Shown here one piece after another: positions 35,749 to 45,502 of a stretch of DNA of 64,000 bases; positions within the stretch are counted from its first letter, which is position 1, and the number at the start of each line of letters is the position of its first letter. The stretch spans positions 1-64,000 of the forward strand of contig CAXDRX010000005.1 in NCBI GenBank assembly GCA_963991985.1, written 5' to 3'. The translations under genes and the position numbers were made by a program. Origin of the DNA: MED-G17 sp963991985 (GTDB taxonomy: Bacteria; Bacteroidota; Bacteroidia; NS11-12g; UBA9320). The notes under the pieces were generated by a model that ran no database searches, was not told the DNA's origin, and was given only the letters and a program-made list of their open reading frames with translations.

Positions 35749-36860
35749 AAATAGCTCAACTTTCCACATTTCCGCCCTTTCGAGGTGGTATTGCTCAATT
35801 CAATTCCTCTCTCTATCATGCACTTTCCAAAAAACATACCCTACAAGCGTATAATTTCAAAAGACAATATCCTTCCATTTTGTTTCCTGGTAAGACGCAG
35901 TTGACGGAAGAGAAGGAGATTACCGTAGAAGCACAAAGGCTTCTGGATTCCATCAATCCATTTTCGTATTTCTCTACAGCAAAAGAAATTAGAAAATTTA
36001 ATCCCGAACTTCTATTGATGAAGTATTGGATGAGTTTTTTTGGACCTTCCTTAGGGACGGTTGCCAAAAGACAAAATGCGAATTGTAAAGTGGTTAGTAT
36101 ACTAGATAATCTTATTCCCCATGAACCCAAATCTTTTGATCGAAGATTCAATCAATTTTTTGTCAATCAAAATCATGGCTTTGTTGTCATGAGTAAAAAG
36201 GTCAAAAGTGATTTATTGAATTTTACTGATGGTAAAGCAAAATTTGTGGAAATTTCACACCCACTGTACAACCACTTTGGAAAAAGTATTCCCAAAGAAA
36301 ATGCAAAACACAGTCTAGGCATAAACAATGAAAACAAAAACCTACTTTTTTTTGGTTTCATTAGAAAATACAAAGGGCTGGATTTACTCCTTCAGGCATT
36401 TGAAAAGTTGGACAATCATTTCAACTTAATCATTGCAGGAGAATGTTATGGAAATTTTGATGGCTATCAGAAACTGATTGAAAAAAGCAGAAAAAAAGAC
36501 AAAATATTTTTATTCAATCAGTATATCCCAGACGAGCAAGTCCCTGTTTTGATGAGTGCAGCAGATGCTTGTATTTTGCCTTATCGATCGGCTACACAAA
36601 GCGGGATAGAATCGATTGCCTATCATTTTAACGTGCCCATTATTGCTACCGATGTTGGGGGCTTGAAAGAGCATGTTGTTCATAAAAAAACAGGCTACAT
36701 AATTTCCAAAGTGGATGTGGATCATTTGGCTGATGGTATCGTGGATTTTTTTGATTCTTTCTCATTGGAAAAGTTCGAGCAAGAATTGTCCATTCTAAAG
36801 AAAGAAAGATCTTGGGAAAGTTTTGGAAATAAAATTATAGATTTTGCAAAAACACTATAA
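35745..36860 (+). CDS. Glycosyltransferase family 4
   Basis: 371 aa GT-B glycosyltransferase. The N-terminus MKIAQLSTFPPFRGGIAQFN holds the Gly-rich acceptor loop, and the donor half has LLFFGFIRKYKGLDLLLQAF and the E-x7-E type region SGIESIAYHFNVPIIATDVGG. It would add a sugar to a lipid-linked glycan in the cytoplasm. ATG at 35745 overlaps the MORN stop by 4 bp; the longer frame from TTG 35721 is less likely. Donor and acceptor are not determined. The GH3 gene follows after 6 bp. Confidence 0.9.
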   Translation: MKIAQLSTFPPFRGGIAQFNSSLYHALSKKHTLQAYNFKRQYPSILFPGKTQLTEEKEITVEAQRLLDSINPFSYFSTAKEIRKFNPELLLMKYWMSFFGPSLGTVAKRQNANCKVVSILDNLIPHEPKSFDRRFNQFFVNQNHGFVVMSKKVKSDLLNFTDGKAKFVEISHPLYNHFGKSIPKENAKHSLGINNENKNLLFFGFIRKYKGLDLLLQAFEKLDNHFNLIIAGECYGNFDGYQKLIEKSRKKDKIFLFNQYIPDEQVPVLMSAADACILPYRSATQSGIESIAYHFNVPIIATDVGGLKEHVVHKKTGYIISKVDVDHLADGIVDFFDSFSLEKFEQELSILKKERSWESFGNKIIDFAKTL

Positions 36861-36866
36861 ACATAG

Positions 36867-38357
36867 ATGCGAATACTTATTTCTATAATCGTCAAAATTT
36901 TTTATGAAAGGCAGCAAAAATGGGCCTTTCGGGCGGAAGAAACTCAAGCAAAGATTTTCAAAAAACTTATAAGAACATTGGCCAAAACCAAATTTGGAAT
37001 AGACAATGGTATTCAAGCCAACGACACCTACGAAGAATTTAAGAAAAAAGTAAAAATATCCGATTACGAGGACCTTCGAACTTATTTTGAGCGAACCGCA
37101 AATGGTGAAAAAAATGTATTGTGGAAAGGACGGCCCATTTATTTGGCCAAAACCTCGGGAACAACTTCAGGAAGTAAATTTATTCCCATTACAAAAGATT
37201 CCATTGGCAATCACATGAATTCAGCTCGAAATGCTTTGATCAATTATATCGCCCATACTGGTAAATACAAATTTTTACTGGGTAAGCTCATGTTTTTATC
37301 TGGAAGTCCTGTTTTGGAAACAAAAGCTGGCATATCTGTGGGCAGACTATCGGGTATCGTAAATCATCATGTTCCGTCCTATCTTAAAAGGAATCAAATG
37401 CCCACATGGTCGACCAACTGCATTGAAGACTGGGAAGAAAAGATAATGGCAATCGCTAATGAAACAGTAGACAAGGACATGCGTCTAATTAGTGGTATTC
37501 CGCCCTGGGTACAAATGTATTTCGACAAATTGACAGAAAAGACCAACAAAGCCATCAAAGACATTTTTCCAAATTTTTCTTTGATGGTTTATGGTGGTGT
37601 AAACTTTGAGCCTTACCAAGCAAAACTTGAGGAGAGTATCGGCAAAAAAATTGATGGTATAGAGGTGTTCCCTGCATCAGAAGGCTTTTTTGCCTATCAA
37701 TACAAACCCAATGAGAAAGGTCTTCTTCTTTTATTGAATGAAGGTATTTTTTTTGAATTTATTCCCTTAACCAAATTTTTCGAAGAGAATCCTCCAAGGC
37801 TATCGATTAAGGAAATTGAATTGAATGTAAATTATGCCTTGATAATAAATTCAAATGCTGGCCTATGGGGCTATTCCATTGGAGATACGGTAAAATTTAT
37901 TAGTAAAAGTCCTTACCAAGTGCTTGTTACGGGAAGGATCAAACACTTTATCAGCGCTTTTGGGGAGCATGTCATTGGAGAAGAGGTAGAAAAAGCAATT
38001 CAGGAAACAGCAGCCAAATATCCATGTACCATTGCAGAATTTACAGTAGCTCCTCAAGTAAATCCCTCTAAAGAAGAACTCCCCCATCACCAATGGCTTA
38101 TCGAGGGGCACATAAAAGAAGAAAACAAAGAAAATTTTGCCAATGATTTAAATGAAATGATGTGCTTACAAAACACGTATTACAAAGATCTTATTGAGGG
38201 GGCTGTTTTGCAAAATCTCAAAATCTTATGGCTTCCAAAAAATACTTTTGCGAGATACATGAAGTCCATCGGGAAATTGGGCGGACAAAACAAAGTACCG
38301 AGGCTATCAAATGATCGAAAAATAGCCAATAAATTGGAGGAATTTTGCTCGACCTAA
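36867..38357 (+). CDS. GH3 family acyl-adenylate-forming enzyme
   Basis: 496 aa, close to the bacterial members of the GH3 auxin-responsive promoter family. The ATP-binding P-loop is LAKTSGTTSGSKFIPIT (about residues 92-108); MVYGGVNFEPYQAKL, FPASEGFFAYQ and LWGYSIGDTVKF follow in the order of the adenylation core. Plant GH3 enzymes activate carboxylic acids and join them to amino acids; the substrates of Bacteroidota homologues are not established. Being the last gene of an envelope glycan operon suggests acylation of a lipid or sugar, which is inference. Confidence 0.9.
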   Translation: MRILISIIVKIFYERQQKWAFRAEETQAKIFKKLIRTLAKTKFGIDNGIQANDTYEEFKKKVKISDYEDLRTYFERTANGEKNVLWKGRPIYLAKTSGTTSGSKFIPITKDSIGNHMNSARNALINYIAHTGKYKFLLGKLMFLSGSPVLETKAGISVGRLSGIVNHHVPSYLKRNQMPTWSTNCIEDWEEKIMAIANETVDKDMRLISGIPPWVQMYFDKLTEKTNKAIKDIFPNFSLMVYGGVNFEPYQAKLEESIGKKIDGIEVFPASEGFFAYQYKPNEKGLLLLLNEGIFFEFIPLTKFFEENPPRLSIKEIELNVNYALIINSNAGLWGYSIGDTVKFISKSPYQVLVTGRIKHFISAFGEHVIGEEVEKAIQETAAKYPCTIAEFTVAPQVNPSKEELPHHQWLIEGHIKEENKENFANDLNEMMCLQNTYYKDLIEGAVLQNLKILWLPKNTFARYMKSIGKLGGQNKVPRLSNDRKIANKLEEFCST

Positions 38358-38422
38358 TCGATTGTTTTGTCTTAATTATTTGTTCCTTTATCCAATAGAG
38401 TTTTGCCTCAAGAGAAATGCTT

Positions 38423-38430
38423 TATTTTTG
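38423..38430 (+). promoter_or_regulatory. Promoter -7 element upstream of rseP
   Basis: TATTTTTG is an exact TAnnTTTG match, ending 10 bp before the ATG at 38441, in the gap after the GH3 gene. An upstream TTTTG at 38402 begins 21 bp before it, near the expected -33 position (TTG at 38403-38405). Confidence 0.55.
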
Positions 38431-38440
38431 CGCGTCATTT

Positions 38441-39772
38441 ATGTCAGACGTATTCATCAAGGGCGGGCAACTCATATTTTCTTTGGCGATTTTGGTTACA
38501 CTGCATGAACTTGGTCATTTTTTGGCCGCTCGTGCTTTTGGCATTCGTGTAGAAAAGTTTTATCTCTTTTTTGATGCCTGGGGCAAAAAGTTGTTCTCAT
38601 TCCAATACAAAGATACTGAGTATGGTATTGGTTGGCTTCCTTTGGGCGGCTATGTTAAGATATCCGGTATGATTGATGAAAGTGTTGATAAAGAACAAAT
38701 GAAAAAACCTGCCGAAAGTTGGGAGTTTAGGAGCAAACCAGCATGGCAAAGATTTATTGTGATGATTGGTGGTATTGTGATGAACTTGATTTTGGGCTTT
38801 TTACTTTTTTGGATGGTCCTGTATCGATATGATTCAGAGTACCTACCCATTGAATCGGTAAATCAAAAAGGTATCGTAGCAACAGAAACGGGCAAAGAAA
38901 TTGGATTTCAAAATGGTGATCAACTATTTAAGGTCAATGGAAAACAAAAAACGCGTTTCAAAGACTTTACCTCCATAGAGGTATTGTTTGGAGCGGAAAT
39001 TACAGTACTGCGAAATGGAGCAGAAAAAACAGTTCAAATTCCGTCTGACTTTATGGGCAGAAAAAACAAAAGAATCTTATTATATGAACCTCAAAGTGAG
39101 GTTTTTGTCAAAGAAATTTTTACAAAGAACAAATCAAATGCCGCCATTGCAGGCCTTCAAAAAGGGGATCAAATCATCGAAACAAATGGACAAGAGATAC
39201 TGGGATTTGGGCATCTTGTTGACATTCTGTCAAAATCAAAAAATGATACCGCACAAATTCAAGTCAAGCGAAACCTTTCTAAGGTCAACCTTGCTTGTTT
39301 GGTAGATTCAAATGGGAAAATAGGCTTTATGTCTGAAACTCGATTTGATAATATTTCAAAAAAGAAATACACCCTGAAAGAAGCATTTTATTTTGGATTG
39401 GTCGACGGCTGGGAAATGATTTATTATAATGCCGCTGGTTTCGGAAAGATATTCAATGGAGAAATTAAGGCTACCGATTCGGTTCAAAGTCCTATTGGAA
39501 TTGCCAATTTGTTTCCAAGTTCATGGGAGTGGAGTATTTTCTGGCGTCTAACAGCGATCATAAGTCTTGTCTTGGCTTTTATGAATGCCTTGCCTATTCC
39601 TGCTTTGGATGGAGGGCACATGCTTTTTTTAATCATTGAGATGATTCAAAGAAAACCTTTGAGCGATAAAACATTGCTTATTGCTCAATACATCGGCATG
39701 GCGATTCTATTTGCTTTAATGGCTTTTGCTTTTGGCAACGATTTGTTCAAAATTTTCAATCATAAATTTTGA
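38441..39772 (+). CDS. rseP: RseP-type site-2 intramembrane metalloprotease
   Basis: 443 aa from the ATG at 38441. The zinc site HELGH is at residues 22-26 in the first membrane helix, and the third ligand lies in the C-terminal PIPALDGGHML motif. Between them are two PDZ domains (the second around GLQKGDQIIETNGQEILGF). It cleaves membrane-bound regulators such as anti-sigma factors within the bilayer and removes signal peptide remnants. An in-frame ATG at 38417 would add eight residues but lies over the -7 element. The stop overlaps the hscB start by 4 bp. Confidence 0.93.
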   Translation: MSDVFIKGGQLIFSLAILVTLHELGHFLAARAFGIRVEKFYLFFDAWGKKLFSFQYKDTEYGIGWLPLGGYVKISGMIDESVDKEQMKKPAESWEFRSKPAWQRFIVMIGGIVMNLILGFLLFWMVLYRYDSEYLPIESVNQKGIVATETGKEIGFQNGDQLFKVNGKQKTRFKDFTSIEVLFGAEITVLRNGAEKTVQIPSDFMGRKNKRILLYEPQSEVFVKEIFTKNKSNAAIAGLQKGDQIIETNGQEILGFGHLVDILSKSKNDTAQIQVKRNLSKVNLACLVDSNGKIGFMSETRFDNISKKKYTLKEAFYFGLVDGWEMIYYNAAGFGKIFNGEIKATDSVQSPIGIANLFPSSWEWSIFWRLTAIISLVLAFMNALPIPALDGGHMLFLIIEMIQRKPLSDKTLLIAQYIGMAILFALMAFAFGNDLFKIFNHKF

Positions 39773-40242
39773 CCTTTTTTGAACTTTTTGGTTTCAAAAA
39801 GCCTAGCTTTTTTGTAGATGAGGATCAGGTAAAATCAGTGTATTATTCTTTGAGCAAAAAGCATCACCCAGATCTTTTGATGAACGACCCCGAAGCACAT
39901 TCCAAAGCAGTAGAAATGACCTCAATAATAAATAAGGCCTACTCGGTACTCAAAAGCTTTTACCACCGGTTGGCATATGTTTTAGAATTAGAGGGTTTGT
40001 TAGACAAACAACGAAAACAGGACTTGCCCATGGATTTTCTGATGGAAATGATGGAGTTGAATGAAGCAAAGGAAGACAACAATCCTATTGAAATAGAAAA
40101 AGAAATTCAACAAAAGCTAAGCAATTTAGAAACCAAATTATTGGATAAATGCAAAAACTTTGATTTGAATCAATCCTCAAAGGTGTTGTCGGAAATAAAG
40201 GATTTGTACCTAAAACGAAAGTATCTTATCCGTTTGTTATAG
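39769..40242 (+). CDS. hscB: Fe-S assembly co-chaperone HscB-like J protein
   Basis: 157 aa. The N-terminal J domain carries the HPD motif at residues 33-35 (KKHHPDLL), which stimulates the Hsp70 ATPase, and the C-terminal half is the three-helix HSCB domain (MDFLMEMMELNEAKED...) that binds the scaffold IscU. Length and layout match HscB. The start is TTG at 39769, sharing TTGA with the rseP stop. No hscA or isc genes adjoin it. A hairpin 30 bp downstream closes the unit. Confidence 0.87.
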   Translation: MTFFELFGFKKPSFFVDEDQVKSVYYSLSKKHHPDLLMNDPEAHSKAVEMTSIINKAYSVLKSFYHRLAYVLELEGLLDKQRKQDLPMDFLMEMMELNEAKEDNNPIEIEKEIQQKLSNLETKLLDKCKNFDLNQSSKVLSEIKDLYLKRKYLIRLL

Positions 40243-40272
40243 ATAGGTCAAGATCAAATTTTATACAAAAAA

Positions 40273-40297
40273 AAAGGGTGCGATTGTCGCACCCTTT
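40273..40297 (-). terminator. Rho-independent terminator of the large TonB receptor gene
   Basis: An 11-bp perfect stem AAAGGGTGCGA/TCGCACCCTTT with a TTG loop. On the minus strand the stem is followed by a run of about seven more T residues, so it terminates the TonB receptor; it lies between convergent genes and may also slow hscB transcripts. Confidence 0.85.
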
Positions 40298-40319
40298 AGA
40301 AATTAAATTAAAAATATGT

Positions 40320-43109
40320 TTAGAAATTGACGCGTATTCCTGAATTAAAGTTTCTTGGCATTCCAAAGAAAACTTCAGCATCATCTGCATCGTGGTCTCT
40401 ATCAAATGCGTTGTATTTTGAATTATCTGTTGCATCTTGGATATAAAGATTATCAAATAAATTAAAAATATGGGCAAACAAACTAACAGAGAATGAATTA
40501 GATTTTGTCGGAACTGTGTAGAAAATATGTAAATCAGCTACACCATAATCTGGGACTTGCCAAGATTGTACGCCATCGTTTTGAAAAACTCTAGTGTCTG
40601 TCTCTAAAGTAAAACCGTCACCATCAACGATGTTCATGTTAGAGTAAAAATCTCCATAAAGACGATAGTCTAATTTAACACTAAGATTTTTTATCGGATT
40701 TAACGTGGCTGCAATGTAAGCAGACTGCTGAGGAGCGCCACCAACTTTTAAGCCATCTAGTTTTATAGCGATTTCTTTGGTTGTCATTGCGCCACTTTCA
40801 AATGTTGAATATTGAGTATTCACATTTCCTGCATATTCCCAAACCCCATAGCTTCCGCCAAAATCAAACCTAATTTTATTCGTTGGTTTCCATGAGCCGG
40901 AAATCTCTACTCCATTGTGAATTTGGCCCAGTCCTTGAAGGAAAACAAAGTCATCTGTTCCATCTTCTTTTCTCACACCTTGGGTGAGTGTTCTATCATT
41001 CCATTGAGTACTGTATGCATTAATAGAAAGTCCAAAATTATTTCCTGCGTAGAGATTTGCTCCCAATTCGAAGGTGGTAACTTTCTCATTTTCAGGCTCA
41101 CCAAAATATTGATTTCTTTCATCAAAAAACACAAAATCAAATATTGGAGTTCTAGAAATATAGCCTCCGTTGGCATAAAAATTGAAATTTCTATTTACTT
41201 CATACTTTAAACCTACTTTTGTTTGGAAGCCTGTGAAATTGTCTGTCTCAATTTTGGATGCTTTGCTTGGATCATTCGCATCTTTGTAATGTCTGTTTTC
41301 CAACGAATAATTTGATATTGTTGTTCCCACAACACCAAATAAGCTTAAGCCGTTTTTGTTGTAAGTAACTTGGGCATGTGTTCCAAACCAATCTATAGTA
41401 TTTGTTAAATCATAGTCAACTTTATCACCTAATCTTTTCATTAAACGTCCAGCTTCATAATCAAAAATATTGTAAGGATCTCCCTCCTCAACATCTTGAG
41501 CAATGGTATAATAATCACCACCTAAAAGATCTCTTATCTCTTTCCAGTGATCAACTTTTTGCGATCTCCAATCTGTACCAATTTGTAAATTTAAGTATTC
41601 ACTCAATTCAATATCAAGTTTAGAAATTGCTCCAAAGGTTCTTTGCTGGTTTACGCTGTTCCTTAGAACGCCATAAGACCTTTTTAAATCAGGGTCATAG
41701 GTTGGGTCAACAGTAGAATTTGCAGCAATAGTAGCATTCCAATCAAAGACAGCACCACCCTCATATCCATATCCTACTCTTTCAAGATCTCCCCAAGTAC
41801 CAGTTCCACCGCCGGCACCACCGATCATATACAATGTGTTATTCCATTTAACCTTATCAGAAAAATCTCTTGAGTAGTTTACGTTCACATGTGGCCTTTG
41901 GAAATAATTATGTCTTTCCATCAAAAAGTCATTGTGCCATCTGCTACGTCTATGTTTTTTATAAAACTCATAATATTGTTCTCCTCTGTAAGAGGGGTCA
42001 ACAGCATTATAATTTTGATTCCATCTTCTTCCATATTCTTTGTATCCGCCATCAGGAGTTAATGCTCTTGGGTCGTATTGGTTGGCACCAAGGCCAAGTG
42101 CATAACTGTGGCTGTATCTTCCGATATTTTGAGCATATAAGTTTTGTCCATGATGTTGTCTGGCAGAAAAGGCATAAAATTCAAATTTATCTTTTTCAGT
42201 TGCTTGATAAGAAGCACCTAAATACCAAGACCACGCATCAGTGAATGTACCATCAGCGAATCCGTCTCCAGTCTTTCTAGAAACTAAAGCGTTTATTGCA
42301 AATTTATCATTTATAAGACCAGAATTCATAGATATTATAGTTTTTTGGAAGTTCCAACTACCGGCTTCTCTTTGGATTGAAACTCCTTGAGATTTGGATG
42401 CCGGATCAGTTATAATATTGATTGTACCACCCACCGAAGGTGTAGCTACATTTACTGGGCTTATACCCCTTTGAACCTCTATAGAGGAAATTGCATCGCC
42501 AATTCCGTCGTAGTTCGACCAATATAACCAACCATTTTCATTATCATTGGTTGGAATACCATTGAACATTACTGAAATATTTCTTTGGTCAAAACCTCTT
42601 AAATTGATTCTCGAATCTCCAGCACCTCCTCCTTGATTTGTTGAATATACTGAGGGAGCAATATTTAATACATTAGGAACATCTCTTGAGCCTAAGTTTT
42701 CGGATATCTCTTTTTTGTTTAATTTGGTTGAAGTAAATGGTGTTTTAGATGTTGATCTAGAAGCAAGAACTTCAACTGCACTAAGTGCATTTGAACCATA
42801 ATTTAGAGAAATATCACCTAAATCGATATCTTCTCCTTTGTTGGAAAGCAATTTAGCTATGGTCGCATATCCACTGTATGAAATTTCTAATGTAAAATTA
42901 GACTTTGGAATATCTAAAGTGAATACTCCATTTTCGTCAGTTAATGTGCCAATGTTTGTACCGGAGACCAAGACCGCTGCACCCTCTAAGCCATAGGAGG
43001 ACTCAGCATCTTTAACCTTGCCTCGCACTACATTTTGGGCAAAGGCTGCAGTTTTAGCAAATACTACCAATGCTAGGACTGCAATAAATTTATGTAAATT
43101 AATAAGCAT
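40320..43109 (-). CDS. TonB-dependent outer-membrane receptor (FecA/siderophore type)
   Basis: 929 aa from the ATG at 43109 (TTG at 43115 also in frame). Signal peptide ending TAAFAQ, carboxypeptidase-like regulatory domain (about residues 25-110, VRGKVKDAESSYGLEGAAV), plug with NVLNIAPSVYSTNQ, DSRINLRGFDQRNISVMFNG and GGTINIITD, and a long barrel ending NSGIRVNF. The plug resembles FecA- and siderophore-type receptors, so iron-complex uptake is plausible but not shown. It is monocistronic: its own promoter region (a TATCCTTTG box one base longer than consensus) and a terminator at each side. No SusD partner. Confidence 0.92.
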   Translation of the reverse strand: MLINLHKFIAVLALVVFAKTAAFAQNVVRGKVKDAESSYGLEGAAVLVSGTNIGTLTDENGVFTLDIPKSNFTLEISYSGYATIAKLLSNKGEDIDLGDISLNYGSNALSAVEVLASRSTSKTPFTSTKLNKKEISENLGSRDVPNVLNIAPSVYSTNQGGGAGDSRINLRGFDQRNISVMFNGIPTNDNENGWLYWSNYDGIGDAISSIEVQRGISPVNVATPSVGGTINIITDPASKSQGVSIQREAGSWNFQKTIISMNSGLINDKFAINALVSRKTGDGFADGTFTDAWSWYLGASYQATEKDKFEFYAFSARQHHGQNLYAQNIGRYSHSYALGLGANQYDPRALTPDGGYKEYGRRWNQNYNAVDPSYRGEQYYEFYKKHRRSRWHNDFLMERHNYFQRPHVNVNYSRDFSDKVKWNNTLYMIGGAGGGTGTWGDLERVGYGYEGGAVFDWNATIAANSTVDPTYDPDLKRSYGVLRNSVNQQRTFGAISKLDIELSEYLNLQIGTDWRSQKVDHWKEIRDLLGGDYYTIAQDVEEGDPYNIFDYEAGRLMKRLGDKVDYDLTNTIDWFGTHAQVTYNKNGLSLFGVVGTTISNYSLENRHYKDANDPSKASKIETDNFTGFQTKVGLKYEVNRNFNFYANGGYISRTPIFDFVFFDERNQYFGEPENEKVTTFELGANLYAGNNFGLSINAYSTQWNDRTLTQGVRKEDGTDDFVFLQGLGQIHNGVEISGSWKPTNKIRFDFGGSYGVWEYAGNVNTQYSTFESGAMTTKEIAIKLDGLKVGGAPQQSAYIAATLNPIKNLSVKLDYRLYGDFYSNMNIVDGDGFTLETDTRVFQNDGVQSWQVPDYGVADLHIFYTVPTKSNSFSVSLFAHIFNLFDNLYIQDATDNSKYNAFDRDHDADDAEVFFGMPRNFNSGIRVNF

Positions 43110-43197
43110 GCACAAAGGATAGAATTCTGATTTATTTTAAAGTTTTAAGAATATTAAATATTTATTAAAGTTTTTTCTAAATCTCTTAAAGAATCAT

Positions 43198-43229
43198 AAA
43201 AAAAGGCCACCTTTCGAGGTGGCCTTTTT
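43198..43229 (-). terminator. Terminator after the 267-aa outer-membrane protein gene
   Basis: GGCCACCT/AGGTGGCC stem with a TTCG tetraloop, extended by five A-T pairs; A run on one side and T run on the other make it work in both directions. It separates the barrel protein gene from the TonB receptor gene downstream. Confidence 0.87.
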
Positions 43230-43254
43230 ATTTAGATTACAAAACGATTATTTC

Positions 43255-44058
43255 CTACAAATAAAAACTAAGTGTAATGTTTCCTGATGCATTGTCTACA
43301 TCTAAAAGCAGGCCTCTGGATTTTCTAAAGTTATCACTCTCTACGTTTTTTAGTTCTTTGGTACCTTCAGTCCACTGTTCTTCTTCTATAGTTCCATTGG
43401 TTTGCATGGCATAATTTAATGCATAACCATACTCAACAGAAAGTGACATTCGATTGGCAAAAAAGTATTCAGCGCCAACAAATCCCCTTGCACCAATGCC
43501 AATATTCAATCCATTGCTTGAACTTAATGTTCGGGTTCCATCTGCGCCATAGCCACTCAAGTCATTTCCATATTCGAATTTTTTATTGTTCGCAGAAGAA
43601 AGGTTTAAAATACCTTCATAACCCCAAAACCCTCTCAATCTTCTGGAAGAAAGATAATGTTGTTTTCCAAGCTCAACACCCAAAACGAAGCTGTTCGTTT
43701 TTTCTGAGTTCTCCACTTTCTCATCGGGTTGGCCATTTACTTTGGCTTCTTCCGATAATTGGGTTGTGGAAGAAACACCCAATCGAACTTTCCCACGAAG
43801 AGCTTGATTGTCGGTAATCATGTAGCGACCTACAAGGGTGAGTGGTGTTTGATAACTGAACATGTTGGCAGCGGAACTAGGTGCATTGTTGCTGAATACA
43901 CGTGTTTTGTCCATTACATAATCCAAAGCAGGAACTGCATCAAAACCAATGCTGAACTCCCCAGCCATTGGTAAAAAATCAGTTTTTTTATCTTCTTGGG
44001 CAAAAAGCGTCGCCGAGAAAAATAAAACTGAAAATAAGGTTAATGTATTTCTTAACAT
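43255..44058 (-). CDS. Outer-membrane beta-barrel protein, unknown function
   Basis: 267 aa with a signal peptide (FSATLFAQ) and alternating amphipathic strands, for example FSIGFDAVPALDYV, FVLGVELGKQHYL and NRMSLSVEYGYALNYAM, ending in ITLSFYL with an aromatic residue near the C-terminus. This fits a small beta-barrel of the outer membrane (about ten to twelve strands). No specific family is recognised. It stands alone, 34 bp after the start-distal end of the hydrolase gene and closed by its own strong terminator, which suggests a separately regulated, possibly abundant protein. Confidence 0.78.
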   Translation of the reverse strand: MLRNTLTLFSVLFFSATLFAQEDKKTDFLPMAGEFSIGFDAVPALDYVMDKTRVFSNNAPSSAANMFSYQTPLTLVGRYMITDNQALRGKVRLGVSSTTQLSEEAKVNGQPDEKVENSEKTNSFVLGVELGKQHYLSSRRLRGFWGYEGILNLSSANNKKFEYGNDLSGYGADGTRTLSSSNGLNIGIGARGFVGAEYFFANRMSLSVEYGYALNYAMQTNGTIEEEQWTEGTKELKNVESDNFRKSRGLLLDVDNASGNITLSFYL

Positions 44059-44092
44059 GGAGGCAATATACTAATAATAAAAAATTAAACCA

Positions 44093-45502
44093 TTAAATGT
44101 CGTACTCCTTATGCGCATATGGTGTTTTAATTTCTAGACATCTATTTTTTTTGTGCAATTCCTTTTTGAGGTTTTCTAGAGAATCAATTTCTCCATGGGT
44201 AAGAAAAATCTTTTCTAATTCGTCAGAATTTGAGGAGACAGAATGACAATATTCGATTAAACCCGTCAAATCTGGATGTGCACTAAAGACATCCGTTTGA
44301 GCAATTTGACAATATATGACATGCTCCTTCCCTTTTATCCAAACTTTGCCTTTGTTGTCCAATAGCTCTCTCCCTAGAGTGCCAGGCGCACAAAAACCAG
44401 CAATCAAAATTTTGCTTTGCGGTTTGTTTAAATTCGATTTAACGTGTTGTTGCACTCTACCGCCAACGACCATACCCGCACTCGAAACCAAAATGCTTGC
44501 TCCTGCATAATTGTCCATTTCATCCTTATCCTCTTCGTCCTCCACTGTGTAAAGGTTTGGAAATTGAAACAAGGAACCAAATTGTTCATAAAAACCGATT
44601 GCCTTCTTATTTAAAAAGGATCTGAAATGCTTGTGAATGTCCGTGTTGATCATTCCGAGGGGACTGTCGGTAAAAACCCGCAAATTGCCTAACCTTCCCT
44701 CCCGATACAATCTATTTAAAGTGAAAAGAATGGATTGCGTTCGCCCCACACTAAATGCTGGAATCACAAGCCTCCCTCCCCTATCTATACATGTTTTTTG
44801 TATATGCAGCATCAATTCATCTTCTGGGCTATTGGTTGATTTTTTCAAACGATTGCCATAGGTTCCTTCCATAACCAAATAATTTAAGTTCTTCAAAGGC
44901 TTTGGTGGAACAATAATTTGTGTGTGATTTGGGCCAAGATCTCCTGTAAATCCTATGCTTTTGGTTCTTTTGTTTTGAGTGTACTCAAAGCGGATGCTCG
45001 CAGCGCCCAAAATATGACCTGCTTCAAAGAATGAAAATTTTAGTGTAGAACTGAGGGTAAAGGTCTTTTCAAACGGCAGCGTAACGAAGAGCTCAAAAGA
45101 TTCTGTCGCTTCGTGGACATTGTATAGTATTTCATCATCCATTTTTCCTTTATTCTTTTTTGCTTTTTTGGCTTTTCGATTGGCCTTTGATTTTTGTAAA
45201 TGAGCAGAATCAAGAAGTAAAGTTTTTACAATCTCAAATGTAGGTTCTGTGCAAAAGACACTCCCTCTAAATCCCTGGGCATACAGAGTAGGAATGTTTC
45301 CCGAATGATCTACATGCGCATGAGTTAAAATAACCGCCTCTATTTGAGCTGGGTCAAATGGAAAATTTCTATTTTCAGTATAATCTTGATCTTTTTCATA
45401 ACTCAAACCACAGTCTACCAAATACATTTTGTTGTCTTGGTCAGTAATTTGATACATACTTCCTGTTACCTGTTGTGCAGCGCCAATAAATTTTATTTTC
45501 AA
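44093..45502 (-). CDS. Beta-CASP metallo-beta-lactamase fold RNA hydrolase
   Basis: 469 aa. The zinc motif THAHVDHSG (HxHxDH) near residues 60-68, AGHILGAAS, TGDLG and the beta-CASP motifs VSSAGMVVGG and DVFSAHPDLTGL identify an MBL-fold RNA-specificity hydrolase of the CPSF-73/Ysh1-like group. It probably cleaves RNA, as exo- or endonuclease. A Lys-rich insert (KANRKAKKAKKNKGK) could contact nucleic acid. The start is TTG at 45502, overlapping the M28 stop as TTGA, so it ends a porX-tsaE-M28 operon. Its exact substrate is unknown. Confidence 0.9.
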   Translation of the reverse strand: MKIKFIGAAQQVTGSMYQITDQDNKMYLVDCGLSYEKDQDYTENRNFPFDPAQIEAVILTHAHVDHSGNIPTLYAQGFRGSVFCTEPTFEIVKTLLLDSAHLQKSKANRKAKKAKKNKGKMDDEILYNVHEATESFELFVTLPFEKTFTLSSTLKFSFFEAGHILGAASIRFEYTQNKRTKSIGFTGDLGPNHTQIIVPPKPLKNLNYLVMEGTYGNRLKKSTNSPEDELMLHIQKTCIDRGGRLVIPAFSVGRTQSILFTLNRLYREGRLGNLRVFTDSPLGMINTDIHKHFRSFLNKKAIGFYEQFGSLFQFPNLYTVEDEEDKDEMDNYAGASILVSSAGMVVGGRVQQHVKSNLNKPQSKILIAGFCAPGTLGRELLDNKGKVWIKGKEHVIYCQIAQTDVFSAHPDLTGLIEYCHSVSSNSDELEKIFLTHGEIDSLENLKKELHKKNRCLEIKTPYAHKEYDI

